NCBI GenBank assembly: GCA_049650345.1
Contig: JBARZY010000128.1
Coordinates: forward strand, 1-64,000
Direction: 5' to 3'
Source: Glaciecola sp049650345
GTDB lineage: Bacteria; Pseudomonadota; Gammaproteobacteria; Enterobacterales; Alteromonadaceae
Length of the DNA stretch: 64,000 nt
Part shown: positions 45,569 through 55,022 of the stretch, piece after piece
Layout: each line of letters begins with the position of its first letter
Numbering within the stretch: position 1 is the first letter of the stretch
Made by a program: the position numbers and the translations under genes
The notes under the pieces: model-generated
Told to the model about the DNA's origin: nothing
Database searches by the model: none
What the model saw: only the letters and a program-made list of their open reading frames with translations

Positions 45569-46756
45569 ATGAGCGAGTTTTATCCACAGCTTAAAGTGCC
45601 GGCTACGTATATGCGTGGCGGCACCAGTAAAGGCACATTTTTTAAGTTAAGCGATTTGCCTGAACGTGCTCAAAGTGCAGGAGAGTACCGTGATAACTTG
45701 TTACTGCGGGTGGTGGGTAGCCCCGACCCGTACGCAAAACATACCGATGGCATGGGCGGTGCAACCTCAAGTACCAGTAAGGTAGTGATTGTTAGCGAAA
45801 GTACGCAGGCCGGACACCATGTAAACTACTTGTTTGGGCAAGTTGCCATTGATAAAGCCTTTGTAGACTGGAGTGGAAACTGCGGTAATCTTACCGCTGC
45901 CGTAGGTTCATTTGCTATTGAAAGTGGTTTAGTTGATAAAGCCTTGCTGCCTGAAAACGGTATATTTGAAGTACGAATATGGCAGCAAAACATCAGCAAA
46001 ACTATTATTGCGCACGTGCCTATTACCAATAAACAAGTACAAGAAACCGGTGATTTTGAACTTGATGGTGTGACTTTTCCAGCGGCTGAGGTGAAAATAG
46101 ATTTTGTTGACCCTGCTGATTCAGATCCTCAAAGCGCGGGCGTACTGCCAACCGGCAACGTGGTCGATACCTTGAATGTGCCGGGCGTAGGCGAGTACCA
46201 AGCTACGTTTATTAATGCGGGTATTCCGACCATATTTTTACATGCAGATGATTTAGGCTACACCGGCTGTGAATTACAAGATGACATCAACAACAGCCCG
46301 AAAGCGCTTGAGATGTTTGAATTAATTCGTGCCTATGGCGCGGTACAAATGGGCTTAATCACGCATATTGATGAAGCCAAGGCCCGTCAACACACACCTA
46401 AAATCGCCTTTGTGGCCAAGCCGCAATCCTACACTACTTCAAGTGGTAAGGTGGTTTCAGAGAACGAACTTGACTTGCAAGTACGCGCGTTATCGATGGG
46501 GAAATTGCATCACGCCATGATGGGCACCGCTGCGGTGGCAATTGGCACGGCGGCAGCTATTCCTAATACGCTAGTTAACCTTGCTGCTGGTGGCGGCACG
46601 CGCACATCTGTTACCTTCGGACATCCGTCGGGTACACTTAAAGTGGGCGCTGAGGCCTTGCCAAACGGGAGTAACTGGGATGTGGCCAAAGTGAGTATGA
46701 GCCGCAGCGCTCGTATTCTTATGGAAGGCAACGTAAGAGTGCCTGTTAACCCATAG
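45569..46756 (+). CDS. prpF: 2-methylaconitate cis-trans isomerase
   Basis: 395 residues, diaminopimelate-epimerase-like fold. MRGGTSKGTFF at the N-terminus, DGMGGATSSTSKVVI and LVNLAAGGGTRTSVTFGHPSGT are hallmark PrpF blocks. It isomerises the methylaconitate made by AcnD so that the cycle can continue. Last gene of the operon; its stop is 1 bp from the end of the convergent VOC gene, leaving no room for a separate terminator. Confidence 0.96.
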   Translation: MSEFYPQLKVPATYMRGGTSKGTFFKLSDLPERAQSAGEYRDNLLLRVVGSPDPYAKHTDGMGGATSSTSKVVIVSESTQAGHHVNYLFGQVAIDKAFVDWSGNCGNLTAAVGSFAIESGLVDKALLPENGIFEVRIWQQNISKTIIAHVPITNKQVQETGDFELDGVTFPAAEVKIDFVDPADSDPQSAGVLPTGNVVDTLNVPGVGEYQATFINAGIPTIFLHADDLGYTGCELQDDINNSPKALEMFELIRAYGAVQMGLITHIDEAKARQHTPKIAFVAKPQSYTTSSGKVVSENELDLQVRALSMGKLHHAMMGTAAVAIGTAAAIPNTLVNLAAGGGTRTSVTFGHPSGTLKVGAEALPNGSNWDVAKVSMSRSARILMEGNVRVPVNP

Positions 46757-46757
46757 C

Positions 46758-47129
46758 TTAATCGGGGGCTTGAACCTGCTGCCATAATTCTATTTTTATG
46801 CCGTCAGGGTCAAGCAACCAAGCAAATTTTCCATAGCCTTCGTCGACCATATCGATAATCTCTACATTTTTTGTTTTTAACTCATCAACAAATTCTTCTA
46901 GATTATCAACTCTGAGGTTAATCATAAAACTGGCTTTACTGGGTTGCAAATACTCATGGTCAGTAAAATGGCTAATCAGTGAGTAAGGTTTTTCGCCCGT
47001 TTCATCAGACCAATTAAATTGTGGGCCATAATCACCGTCAATCCCCAGTTTTTCTTTGTACCAACTTCTTGTTGCCGCAGGGTCTTTCACTACATAAAAC
47101 ACGCCGCCTAAACCTGTGATTTTAGCCAT
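46758..47129 (-). CDS. VOC-family (glyoxalase/dioxygenase fold) protein
   Basis: 123 residues from ATG 47129 (MAKITGLGGVFYVVKDP), with GGAG upstream. The reading frame is open 66 codons further back, but that part has no family similarity. DPAATRSWYKEKLGI and the C-terminal WLLDPDGIKIELWQ are characteristic of single-domain VOC proteins, with a metal-ligand glutamate in IELW. The substrate is unknown. Convergent with prpF. Confidence 0.85.
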   Translation of the reverse strand: MAKITGLGGVFYVVKDPAATRSWYKEKLGIDGDYGPQFNWSDETGEKPYSLISHFTDHEYLQPSKASFMINLRVDNLEEFVDELKTKNVEIIDMVDEGYGKFAWLLDPDGIKIELWQQVQAPD

Positions 47130-47387
47130 TTTGATCTCCAATATTTCCCTTTTGGTTAGCATAGTACACATCACGAAGGGGCACAAATGCCAAATTTTAC
47201 TCGCTAAAGCTTCGCTTGCATGGGTGATTATTTTCACAAAAACGGTGTCGCTTTTTAATGTTATGTTATACAGTTTAGTTAATAGTTTACGGTATTTGTA
47301 ACGTTGTTTTTTGGCTGCCCATATCAATGCTCAAGTACATGTGAACAGCTATGTATTAATTCTCTTTCACGTATCAAGGTAATAATA

Positions 47388-49325
47388 ATGAAAATAAAAT
47401 CCTTATTTCGCTATGGGTGTATAATTGTGCTGGCTATGGTGGCTCATACCAATGCTTTTGCTACTGATAAACAGATTACGCCTGAAGACTTATGGCAACT
47501 AAAACGGGTTAGCCCTTTGGGACTTAACCATGCTGGTACTCACGTATTTTATAAAGTGACCGTACCGAACATTGAAGGCAACAGCTTTGATAGCAAGGTG
47601 TATAAAATTTCTGTTAACGGTGGGCCTAGCCAGTTAGTTGAAAACTATCAAGGGCAAGTTAAAGACAAGAATGTGTCGCCAAGTGGCAATAAAAAGCTGT
47701 TTCACAAAGCGGTAAAAATAGACAAAGTTTTAGGCGCAGAGCGTTATGAAAATCTCACTAAGTCTAACGCTTACGTTTATGACGATCTTAATTACCGGCA
47801 TTGGGACACGTGGAATGATGGCAGTTTCAAGCATGTATTTTACAAAGACCTGATCACCGAGGAAGAGCACGACATCATGCTTAACCAACCGTATTCATCA
47901 CCGCAATCGCCTTTTGGTGGCAGTGAAGATTATATTTGGGGGCCAGAGGGTAAGCATATTTATTATGTGAGTAAAAAGCAGCAAGGCGTTGATTATGTTA
48001 CCAGCACAAACAGTGACATCTATCGCTATACACTGTCGAACAAGCAGACTGTGAACTTAACAAAAGATAACCCAGGCTACGACAAATACCCGGCATTTTC
48101 TGCAAAGGGTCAATTGGCGTGGTTGCGCATGCAAACGCCCGGTTATGAAGCTGATAAAAACGACATTATGGTAATGATTGGTGATAGCGTGCTAAACCTT
48201 ACCAGTCATTGGGACGAAAGCGTGCAGAGTTTTTTATGGAGTAAAGACGCCAAGCGAATTTATTTCACAGCGGCCACCAATGGCACCATTCAGCTGTTTC
48301 AAGTGAGTTTACCCAAGCGTTTAAGCGCTAATACAAAAAGCAGCAAGTTCAAGATTACGCAACTTACTGAAGGTCAATTTGACGTAAACGGTATTGTTGC
48401 TGAGACAAACGGCAAGCTAGTTGTTACCCGAAACAGCATGAACGCGGCTAGAGAGCTTTTCACCTATGAACTGAAAACTAAGGCGCTAGAGCCACTTACC
48501 ACTGAAAATAACGCATTTTATGCATCAAAAGATTTGCCCTCGGTGAAAAAGAAAATGGTAAAAACCAAAGACGGGCAAGACATGTTGGTCTGGGTAATTT
48601 ATCCACCTAATTTTGATGAAAGTAAGCAATATCCTACTTTGTTATATGCTCAAGGTGGGCCGCAGTCGCCACTTTCGCAGTTTTACTCCTTTCGTTGGAA
48701 TTTTCAGTTAATGGCTTCTCAAGGCTATATTGTTGTTGCGCCTAACCGGCGCGGTATGCCTGGCCACGGCGTGAAGTGGAACGAAGCAATCAGCAAAGAT
48801 TGGGGCGGCGCCGCCATGCAAGATTACCTTGACGCGATTGATGAGGTCGCAAAAGCGCCTTACGTAGACAACGATCGTATGGGTATGATTGGTGCCAGTT
48901 TTGGTGGATATTCTGTGTTTTATTTAGCTGCGCACCACGAAAATCGATTTAAGACCTTTATTTCACACGATGGCGTGTTTGATTTCAGAAGTATGTATGG
49001 CACGACTGAAGAGCTATTTTTCGTTAATCATGATATTGGCGGCGCGTACTGGGATAAAAACAACGAAGCGGCTCAAAAGTCGTATAATACGTTTAATCCT
49101 AGTAATTTTGTGCAGCAATGGAATGCCCCCATGCTTGTGATTCATGGTGGCAGAGATTATAGAGTGCCATTGGGACAAGGTATTCAGGCCTTTCAAGCTG
49201 CGCGCTTGTTAGGGCTAAAAAGTCGATTTTTATATTTTCCTGAAGAAAATCATTGGGTGCTCACGCCGCAAAATGGCTTGGTATGGCAACATGAATTTTT
49301 TAAATGGTTAACAGAAACACTATAA
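47388..49325 (+). CDS. Exported S9-family peptidase
   Basis: 645 residues from ATG 47388, with AAGG 8 nt upstream; a signal peptide ends near NAFA. N-terminal beta-propeller segments (DYIWGPEGKHIYYVSKK, SAKGQLAWLRM, LWSKDAKRIYFTA) precede an alpha/beta-hydrolase domain with S504 (GASFGGYS), D590 (HGGRDYRVP) and H622 (EENHWVL). TLLYAQGGPQSP and VVAPNRRGMPGHG resemble dipeptidyl/acylaminoacyl peptidases. It stands upstream of two exported EEP proteins but a terminator intervenes. It is distinct from the S9 protein at 13582-15654. Confidence 0.9.
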   Translation: MKIKSLFRYGCIIVLAMVAHTNAFATDKQITPEDLWQLKRVSPLGLNHAGTHVFYKVTVPNIEGNSFDSKVYKISVNGGPSQLVENYQGQVKDKNVSPSGNKKLFHKAVKIDKVLGAERYENLTKSNAYVYDDLNYRHWDTWNDGSFKHVFYKDLITEEEHDIMLNQPYSSPQSPFGGSEDYIWGPEGKHIYYVSKKQQGVDYVTSTNSDIYRYTLSNKQTVNLTKDNPGYDKYPAFSAKGQLAWLRMQTPGYEADKNDIMVMIGDSVLNLTSHWDESVQSFLWSKDAKRIYFTAATNGTIQLFQVSLPKRLSANTKSSKFKITQLTEGQFDVNGIVAETNGKLVVTRNSMNAARELFTYELKTKALEPLTTENNAFYASKDLPSVKKKMVKTKDGQDMLVWVIYPPNFDESKQYPTLLYAQGGPQSPLSQFYSFRWNFQLMASQGYIVVAPNRRGMPGHGVKWNEAISKDWGGAAMQDYLDAIDEVAKAPYVDNDRMGMIGASFGGYSVFYLAAHHENRFKTFISHDGVFDFRSMYGTTEELFFVNHDIGGAYWDKNNEAAQKSYNTFNPSNFVQQWNAPMLVIHGGRDYRVPLGQGIQAFQAARLLGLKSRFLYFPEENHWVLTPQNGLVWQHEFFKWLTETL

Positions 49326-49334
49326 GCAATTTAC

Positions 49335-49358
49335 GCCCCTGATCAAAAGGGGCTTTTA
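49335..49358 (+). terminator. Intrinsic terminator after S9 peptidase
   Basis: GCCCCT (49335-49340) pairs with AGGGGC (49348-49353) across 7 nt, followed by TTTTA. It separates the peptidase from the EEP-domain genes. Confidence 0.8.
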
Positions 49359-49380
49359 TCTTAATGGTTGGAGAGTAGTT

Positions 49381-50370
49381 ATGCCTTTAATTAATACTTT
49401 AAAAACACATGCAGTGAAGGCGCTCATCGTGACAACGATATCGTTGTCTACCCTAGCATGTGCGAATACTGCACTTGATAACACTCAGCAACAAGCCACT
49501 AATCAGCCTGTTGACCTTATTATGACAAGTGAATTAAAAGTGGCAACATGGAACGTAGAGCACCTTGCTTACCCTAGTGATATTGGTTGTAGGCCACGTA
49601 ATAAAAGCGAATTAGCTGATATGCGTGACTATGTAAAACGTGTAAACGCAGACATATTTGCGCTGCAAGAAGTAGGCTCAGAAGAGGCGGTGAGGCAGTT
49701 GTTTCCGGCCGATCAGTGGCAAATTGTTATGTCGCCCCGCAAAGACAGCGAGTCTTACACATGTAGACGTTCAGGCAATACCTCAACACAACAAAAAATC
49801 GCCTTTGCCGTTAAGCATGCAATTGAAATAAATAGTGTAAATGGGATCTCAGAGCTTGCTCTTGATAGGCCTGGACTGCGCTATGGGCTTGAAGTAAGTG
49901 TGGCATCCCCACTTGGACCTATTGCGATTTTGAATGTGCACATGAAAAGCGGCTGCTTTGTTGATAATTACAGTCGTGCTGACTCAGATGCTTGTCAAAC
50001 ATTCGCAAAACAAGCGCCCATTTTAGATGCTTGGATAGAAGCTAAAGAGAAAGAAAAACAAGCGTATATGGTGTTAGGCGACTTTAATCACCGATTAACG
50101 GCACGTTACAATCACCTTACTAGGCAGTTGTTTGATAACACCGATGGCAGTGCTTCGAGTTTAGTAAATACCAGCAGTAATATGATTGGTTGTCATCCGT
50201 ATTATCCTGCACCAATAGACATTATATTTGTAGGGCAGATGCCGGAAAACATTGAGATGTCTTTGCTTGCTAGTAAGGCACACAATTTTGAAAACATGGA
50301 GCCAAAAGAGATGCTAAGTGATCATTGTGCGGTATCGGTAAATATTCCAATGAGTGCCACTTCTATTTGA
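49381..50370 (+). CDS. Exported endonuclease/exonuclease/phosphatase-fold protein
   Basis: 329 residues. The N-terminal signal ends near STLACANT; the cysteine context is not a canonical lipobox, so secretion or lipidation is open. EEP-fold motifs in order: VATWNVEHL, FALQEVG (metal-binding Glu), LNVHMKSGC, VLGDFNHRL (catalytic Asp/Asn) and LSDHCAVSV (Asp-His). Several extra cysteines (GCRPR, YTCRR, SGCFVD, DACQ, GCHP) suggest disulfides. It could be a nuclease, phosphodiesterase or phosphatase. The next gene, 24 bp downstream, has the same fold. Confidence 0.83.
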   Translation: MPLINTLKTHAVKALIVTTISLSTLACANTALDNTQQQATNQPVDLIMTSELKVATWNVEHLAYPSDIGCRPRNKSELADMRDYVKRVNADIFALQEVGSEEAVRQLFPADQWQIVMSPRKDSESYTCRRSGNTSTQQKIAFAVKHAIEINSVNGISELALDRPGLRYGLEVSVASPLGPIAILNVHMKSGCFVDNYSRADSDACQTFAKQAPILDAWIEAKEKEKQAYMVLGDFNHRLTARYNHLTRQLFDNTDGSASSLVNTSSNMIGCHPYYPAPIDIIFVGQMPENIEMSLLASKAHNFENMEPKEMLSDHCAVSVNIPMSATSI

Positions 50371-50394
50371 TTTTTTGTGAAAATAAGGTAACAC

Positions 50395-51849
50395 ATGAGG
50401 CCAGTAACATTTTTAAAATCGTCAATATTAGCAGTTTTTTTGGTGGCAGTAAGTGCTTGCTCATATTTGAATTTGAAGACTCATTCTGCCGCCAAGCAAC
50501 ATGGTCAAGTATCTATGAATGAAGGGCAAGGGCTCTTTCCAAGCAGCGTAAAATTTGCGCAGTTTAACGTGTCTTTTGCTCACGATGGCGATCCCACCGA
50601 AAACTACGCCCAGTGGGTCAAGTTCATGACAATTCCCCATGCACAACAAAATGCCTTAATTGCCGCGTGGCGTGAAAATTCATTAAACGAGCAAGAACGA
50701 AAGTTAGCTGAGCGTATCATTCAGATTCGTAATGTTGCGGCGATTATTCAAGCAGTTAGGCCCGATGTATTACTTTTAAATGAATTTAATAATGACGGCA
50801 CAGGAGAAGATTATACTGCTCTTACCGGTTTTCAAACCCATTATCTAAGCCATGCCCAAAGCCTAAACAGTGTTGATGGCCGCAAGCTGCAACAGCCGAT
50901 TGTGTTTCCGTTCGTGCAAAATTATGCGACCAACACAGGTCTATCTTCAGGCATAGACTTGAATAACACTGGTTACAGCGAAAGCGACCCTAATGACGCG
51001 TATGGTTTTGGGTTTTATCATGGGCATTATGCGTTTGCGTTAATGTCGAAATACAAGATTGATACAAACAATACGCGCACCTTCCAAACCTTTAAGCGAA
51101 AAGACTTACCCGAAGCGGTTATGCCGACTATTAACGTGTGCGATGGTAAAAGACCTTTGCCCCAAAATATGAAATGCGGTGATGCATGGTTTAACGAACA
51201 ACAATGGGCAAACTTGCGCTTGTCTTCGAAAAACCATGTTGATGCGCCTATTGTTATTCCAACAAAGAACGGTGATAAAACCATTCATGCGTTTTTATCA
51301 CACCCTACGCCACCGGGATTTGATACATTTACCGATAATAATAAATACCGTAATAGCGAAGAAAATGCATTTTGGTTACACTATATTTCGTCCTCAGATG
51401 CTGCTACCCACTTATACGATGACCATGGGCAGAAAGGCGGCTTTGCTGGGGCCAGCTTCGTTATTATGGGCGACTTAAATGCTGACGCGCAAATAAGAAC
51501 GGGTTTAGATCCGCGGTTTAATGGTATTGCCCGCTTAATGTCTAGCCCTTTGGTGAATCAATCAGTGGCGCAAGCTACAGGTAAACATGTACCCACTTCA
51601 ACTGGCGCTACCCAAGCGCCTTTACGAAGACCTCACACCTTTGCACAAACGCGAACTTCAACCTTCGGTTCACGCGCTGATTATAGCGTGCCATCGGCCA
51701 ATTTATCGGTTATCGATTCGGGCGTATTTTGGCTTGCTGAGGCCGAAGCAGGTAGGCTGTTGTTTAACGATCCCAGAATAGGCAAGCGCGGCAGCGACAA
51801 AGAAGTATCGTCAGACCACCGCTTAGTATGGGTAACAATTGCGCTTTAA
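50395..51849 (+). CDS. EEP-fold lipoprotein, nuclease or phosphatase-like
   Basis: 484 residues. A canonical lipobox VSAC puts the lipidated cysteine at residue 22. EEP motifs: FAQFNVSF, VLLLNEFNNDG (metal Glu), HAFLSHPTPPGFD, IMGDLNADAQ and SSDHRLVWV. Insertions make it longer than the upstream paralogue. It is likely co-transcribed with that gene. Similar proteins include phytase-like and alkaline-phosphatase-like enzymes; substrate is not deducible here. Confidence 0.83.
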   Translation: MRPVTFLKSSILAVFLVAVSACSYLNLKTHSAAKQHGQVSMNEGQGLFPSSVKFAQFNVSFAHDGDPTENYAQWVKFMTIPHAQQNALIAAWRENSLNEQERKLAERIIQIRNVAAIIQAVRPDVLLLNEFNNDGTGEDYTALTGFQTHYLSHAQSLNSVDGRKLQQPIVFPFVQNYATNTGLSSGIDLNNTGYSESDPNDAYGFGFYHGHYAFALMSKYKIDTNNTRTFQTFKRKDLPEAVMPTINVCDGKRPLPQNMKCGDAWFNEQQWANLRLSSKNHVDAPIVIPTKNGDKTIHAFLSHPTPPGFDTFTDNNKYRNSEENAFWLHYISSSDAATHLYDDHGQKGGFAGASFVIMGDLNADAQIRTGLDPRFNGIARLMSSPLVNQSVAQATGKHVPTSTGATQAPLRRPHTFAQTRTSTFGSRADYSVPSANLSVIDSGVFWLAEAEAGRLLFNDPRIGKRGSDKEVSSDHRLVWVTIAL

Positions 51850-51883
51850 TATGAAAAAAGAATATGAAAAAAGCGGTTGGGGT

Positions 51884-52405
51884 TTAATTATAGGCACCAG
51901 CTGCATAGTGCAGTTCATAGCTGTGGCTATAAATTTCTAATATATTGCCAAATGGGTCTTCCATGTAAATCATTCGATAAGGTTTTTCGCCAGGATAGTA
52001 ATAACGCGGCGCTTTCATGCGTTTTTTGCCGCCCGCAGCTACAATTTTATCTGCAAGGCCCTCTACATCTGGGTCTTGCACACAAAAATGGAAAATCCCC
52101 GTTTTCCAGTATTCAAAATTATTGTCAGGATTTTCTTGGTTGTTAAATTCAAATATCTCAACCCCTATTTTGTCACCAGTGGATAAGTGAGCTATACGGA
52201 ACTTATCCCAGCCAGCTCCAAAAACGTCGGTGCACATCTCGCCAATAGCAGAGTTGTCTTCATGTATTTCAGTGGGCGGCATGATCAAATACCAACCTAA
52301 CACGGTGGTATAAAAGGTCACTGCTGCCTCAAGGTCGGGCACTGAAATACCAATATGGGAAAACGTGCGAGGATAAGGTGTGTCGCTTATGTGGGTCATG
52401 GTCAT
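51884..52405 (-). CDS. VOC-family lyase/dioxygenase-like protein
   Basis: 173 residues. TFSHIGISVPDLEAAVTFYTTVLGW starts the first beta-alpha-beta-beta-beta module with a metal-ligand histidine; HFCVQDPDVEGLADKIVAAGG starts the second; RMIYMEDPFGNILEIYSHSYE carries the terminal Glu ligand. The pattern is of lactoylglutathione-lyase or ring-cleavage dioxygenase relatives. It is divergent from a LysR gene with 87 bp between, so it is a likely target of that regulator. Substrate unknown. A second ATG 2 codons in is an alternative start. Confidence 0.85.
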   Translation of the reverse strand: MTMTHISDTPYPRTFSHIGISVPDLEAAVTFYTTVLGWYLIMPPTEIHEDNSAIGEMCTDVFGAGWDKFRIAHLSTGDKIGVEIFEFNNQENPDNNFEYWKTGIFHFCVQDPDVEGLADKIVAAGGKKRMKAPRYYYPGEKPYRMIYMEDPFGNILEIYSHSYELHYAAGAYN

Positions 52406-52492
52406 CTCTTAATAATTGAAAGAGTGATAGCTTAGATAAATAGTGCTAGAATTGAAAATTATTAAATATTCTTGAATCGATAATATAAATTT

Positions 52493-53383
52493 ATGATTTT
52501 GAATCCAAAGTATCTTAAAACTTTTGTTTCATTGGTAACCACTGGCAACTTTACTCGAGCGGCTGAAATCTTAAATATGACTCAGCCGGGCGTAAGCCAG
52601 CATGTAAAAAAGCTAGAAAACACATGCCAATGTGAACTCGTTATTAGATTGGGAAAAGGTATTCAGTTAACAGAGCAAGGACGCAGAGTATATGAATATG
52701 CGCAGGCCTTAAGTGATGAACAAACACTTTTTTTAGAGGCGCTAAAATTTGATGAGCCTTTTGAAGGGAAATGTACGGTAAGTTGTTCCGGTGCTATTGC
52801 ACAACGGATATACCCAGTACTGCTAGGTTTGCAGGCCGCCCATGAAAAACTCCACATTGTGCTTGAGGTGTCTCCCCAGCATGCAATCATAAGTGGTGTT
52901 GAAAACGGTGATATTGGTTTAGGCATAGTAACCAGCGAACCAGACAAGGATGTGTGTAAGTCATATTTTTTAGGGCAGGAAGTGCTCAGCTTATTTTTAC
53001 CGAACCAGCACATAGATTTAGATGATGTTGCTGCTTCAATTGGTAAGTTAGGCTTAATTAGTCATCCAGACGCTGAGCATTATATGAACTTGTACTTAAA
53101 ACACTGCGGCGATACATCTCTTTCGTCACTGGCGTTTTCTGGTATTAAACAAACGGGTTATGTTAATCAACTCTCACAAATTTTATTGCCTGTAAGCTAT
53201 GGTATGGGTTTTACTGTTTTGCCAAACAGTGTGCTTCGTTATTTTGAACATGCGCAAGGCGTTGTTGCGCACCAAGCCCCCAAAACAGTAACCGAGCCTT
53301 TATACCGCATTCACAGCAAACACAAGTCTTTACCAAAAAGATACGACTGCCTAATTAAAGCGATAAGCGCTGCTTTACGTTAA
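52493..53383 (+). CDS. LysR-family transcriptional regulator
   Basis: 296 residues. The N-terminal helix-turn-helix reads YLKTFVSLVTTGNFTRAAEILNMTQPGVSQHVKKLENT (4-41), followed by the linker helix (LTEQGRRVYEYAQAL) and a substrate-binding domain of the usual length. It is divergent from the VOC gene at 51884-52405, the standard arrangement for a LysR regulator and its target. The effector is unknown. Confidence 0.93.
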   Translation: MILNPKYLKTFVSLVTTGNFTRAAEILNMTQPGVSQHVKKLENTCQCELVIRLGKGIQLTEQGRRVYEYAQALSDEQTLFLEALKFDEPFEGKCTVSCSGAIAQRIYPVLLGLQAAHEKLHIVLEVSPQHAIISGVENGDIGLGIVTSEPDKDVCKSYFLGQEVLSLFLPNQHIDLDDVAASIGKLGLISHPDAEHYMNLYLKHCGDTSLSSLAFSGIKQTGYVNQLSQILLPVSYGMGFTVLPNSVLRYFEHAQGVVAHQAPKTVTEPLYRIHSKHKSLPKRYDCLIKAISAALR

Positions 53384-53402
53384 AAATTAGTGATAACGGC
53401 GG

Positions 53403-53957
53403 CTATTTTATAATCGCTAATATTTCTTTAAAGTCATCGCTTTGGGCATCTTGCGTAAGTTCGTATAAGCACATTTCGGTTGATGTAAACTGTACGCCGC
53501 TTGCACCAAGTTTGTTTATCGCCAGTTGTTTGTTCGCACCACTGCGAGAGCCTATTGCATCAAGCACTACTTGTACGGATTGTGGCTTAACTCTTTGAGT
53601 TTCAAGCATGCCTACAATGGTTTGATATACACAAATATGGGCTTCTATCCCGCATACAAGCCAATCGGTAATAGCAGGATTTTGTAGCTCTTTAATAAAC
53701 GCTGGTTCATGGCAGGCATTAAAGTGATGTTTACTAATGATAGTTTGCAAAGGGTCAAAGCACTGACTTAATGCGCCGGTAGTTGCACCTAGTTTGTGCG
53801 GCATTTGTTCCAGTACAACCGTAGGCAAGCCAAGTACTTTAGCACCTTTGTATAGCATCACAGTATTTGCAATAAAAGGCTCGGTTTGTTCAATAATGTT
53901 AGCTAACGTGCCTTGAATATCGACAAAAATAACGCCGGTAGATTTTCTATCTAGCAT
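53403..53957 (-). CDS. Isochorismatase-like cysteine hydrolase
   Basis: 184 residues. The catalytic triad of the family is visible: Asp in GVIFVDIQGTL, Lys in TIISKHHFNAC and Cys in VCGIEAHICVYQTI. The cis-peptide block CGIEAH is typical of the YcaC/isochorismatase superfamily. Substrates vary (amides, nicotinamide, N-carbamoyl compounds). It lies 16 bp after nagZ on the minus strand and is probably part of the anmK-nagZ transcript, with no obvious wall-recycling role. Confidence 0.87.
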   Translation of the reverse strand: MLDRKSTGVIFVDIQGTLANIIEQTEPFIANTVMLYKGAKVLGLPTVVLEQMPHKLGATTGALSQCFDPLQTIISKHHFNACHEPAFIKELQNPAITDWLVCGIEAHICVYQTIVGMLETQRVKPQSVQVVLDAIGSRSGANKQLAINKLGASGVQFTSTEMCLYELTQDAQSDDFKEILAIIK

Positions 53958-53973
53958 ACTGTGCTCTCCTTTG

Positions 53974-54999
53974 TTATATCAACTTAGCAGCTTTAGCCAT
54001 CACTTCGTTTAGTGCTGCTGTTACATCAGATTGGCTAATATCCGGCATGGGTGCAAACGCTTCTGCTTCTGCAGCTTTCACCCGTTTTAAAATAGCCGGA
54101 GTTAGCGTAATTACTGCGTCGTTCAAAGCCTGCATTTCAGTTAAATCGCCGCTGCAATGCAAAACCATGTCACAGCCTGCTTCAATTGATTGTCTTGCGC
54201 GACTGCCTATATTACCGCTCAGGGCATTCATATTAATGTCGTCGGTCATAATAAGTCCATTGAATCCAATGTCTTGGCGCATCACTTTATTGACTATGGT
54301 CGGACTGATGGTAGCAGGTAAGTTCGCGTCTATTTGATCAAATATAATGTGTGCAGTCATGGCCATGCTGTGTTTGTTTAACGCAATGAATGGCACAAAA
54401 TCACTGGCGCATAACACGTCTAAACTTGCGTTAACGTGGGGTAAGGTTAAATGGCTGTCGCTAACGGCTCTGCCATGTCCGGGCATATGTTTTATTACGC
54501 TGGCAACTCCAGTACTGCGTGCGCCCGAAATAATTTGTATTGCCAAGTCAGTCACTTGTTGGTGGCTATGACCAAGCGCGCGTTCGCTAATAATAGCGGC
54601 ACTATTGTCCTGCGGAACATCAATCATAGGTGCGCAGTTTACGTTTATACCTAAGGACTTAAGTTCAAGTCCTGTGAGTTGAGCGTTTAAAAAACACGCT
54701 TGCTTGGCCAGTTCTGGATCGCGGCTATACAGCTTGGCAAATACAGTGGGTGAGGGCGGTACCCGCCAATGTTCGCTGGGTAAGCGGGATACACGGCCAC
54801 CTTCTTGATCAATAAACACCATAAGATGGTCTCGACCCATAGCGCTTTTTACATCGTTTATGAGAGCGACTATTTGTGCTTTATTTTGTATGTTGCGCGA
54901 AAATAATATTATGCCCCATGGCTGCATGTGGGCAAACAAATAACGTTCTTCAGGGCTTAGCGTGGTACCAGCGCAAGCCACTATGGCGTTCTTAATCAC
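53974..54999 (-). CDS. nagZ: Beta-N-acetylhexosaminidase of peptidoglycan recycling
   Basis: 341 residues, glycoside hydrolase family 3. Key blocks are FIDQEGGRVSRL, NVNCAPMIDVPQD, SVIKHMPGHGRAVSDSHLTLP (catalytic His/Asp loop) and the nucleophile Asp in LIMTDDINMNAL. It removes GlcNAc from muropeptides in the cytoplasm; no signal peptide is present. Downstream of anmK by 23 bp, giving two successive steps of wall recycling in one operon. Confidence 0.95.
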   Translation of the reverse strand: MIKNAIVACAGTTLSPEERYLFAHMQPWGIILFSRNIQNKAQIVALINDVKSAMGRDHLMVFIDQEGGRVSRLPSEHWRVPPSPTVFAKLYSRDPELAKQACFLNAQLTGLELKSLGINVNCAPMIDVPQDNSAAIISERALGHSHQQVTDLAIQIISGARSTGVASVIKHMPGHGRAVSDSHLTLPHVNASLDVLCASDFVPFIALNKHSMAMTAHIIFDQIDANLPATISPTIVNKVMRQDIGFNGLIMTDDINMNALSGNIGSRARQSIEAGCDMVLHCSGDLTEMQALNDAVITLTPAILKRVKAAEAEAFAPMPDISQSDVTAALNEVMAKAAKLI

Positions 55000-55022
55000 A
55001 ATATTCTCACATTCTATTGGGG

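Noticed and set aside
47130..47327. 66-codon extension of the VOC gene and antisense 61-codon frame
   Set aside because: VOC similarity begins at MAKITGLGG, which has its own GGAG site; the rest is intergenic promoter DNA.
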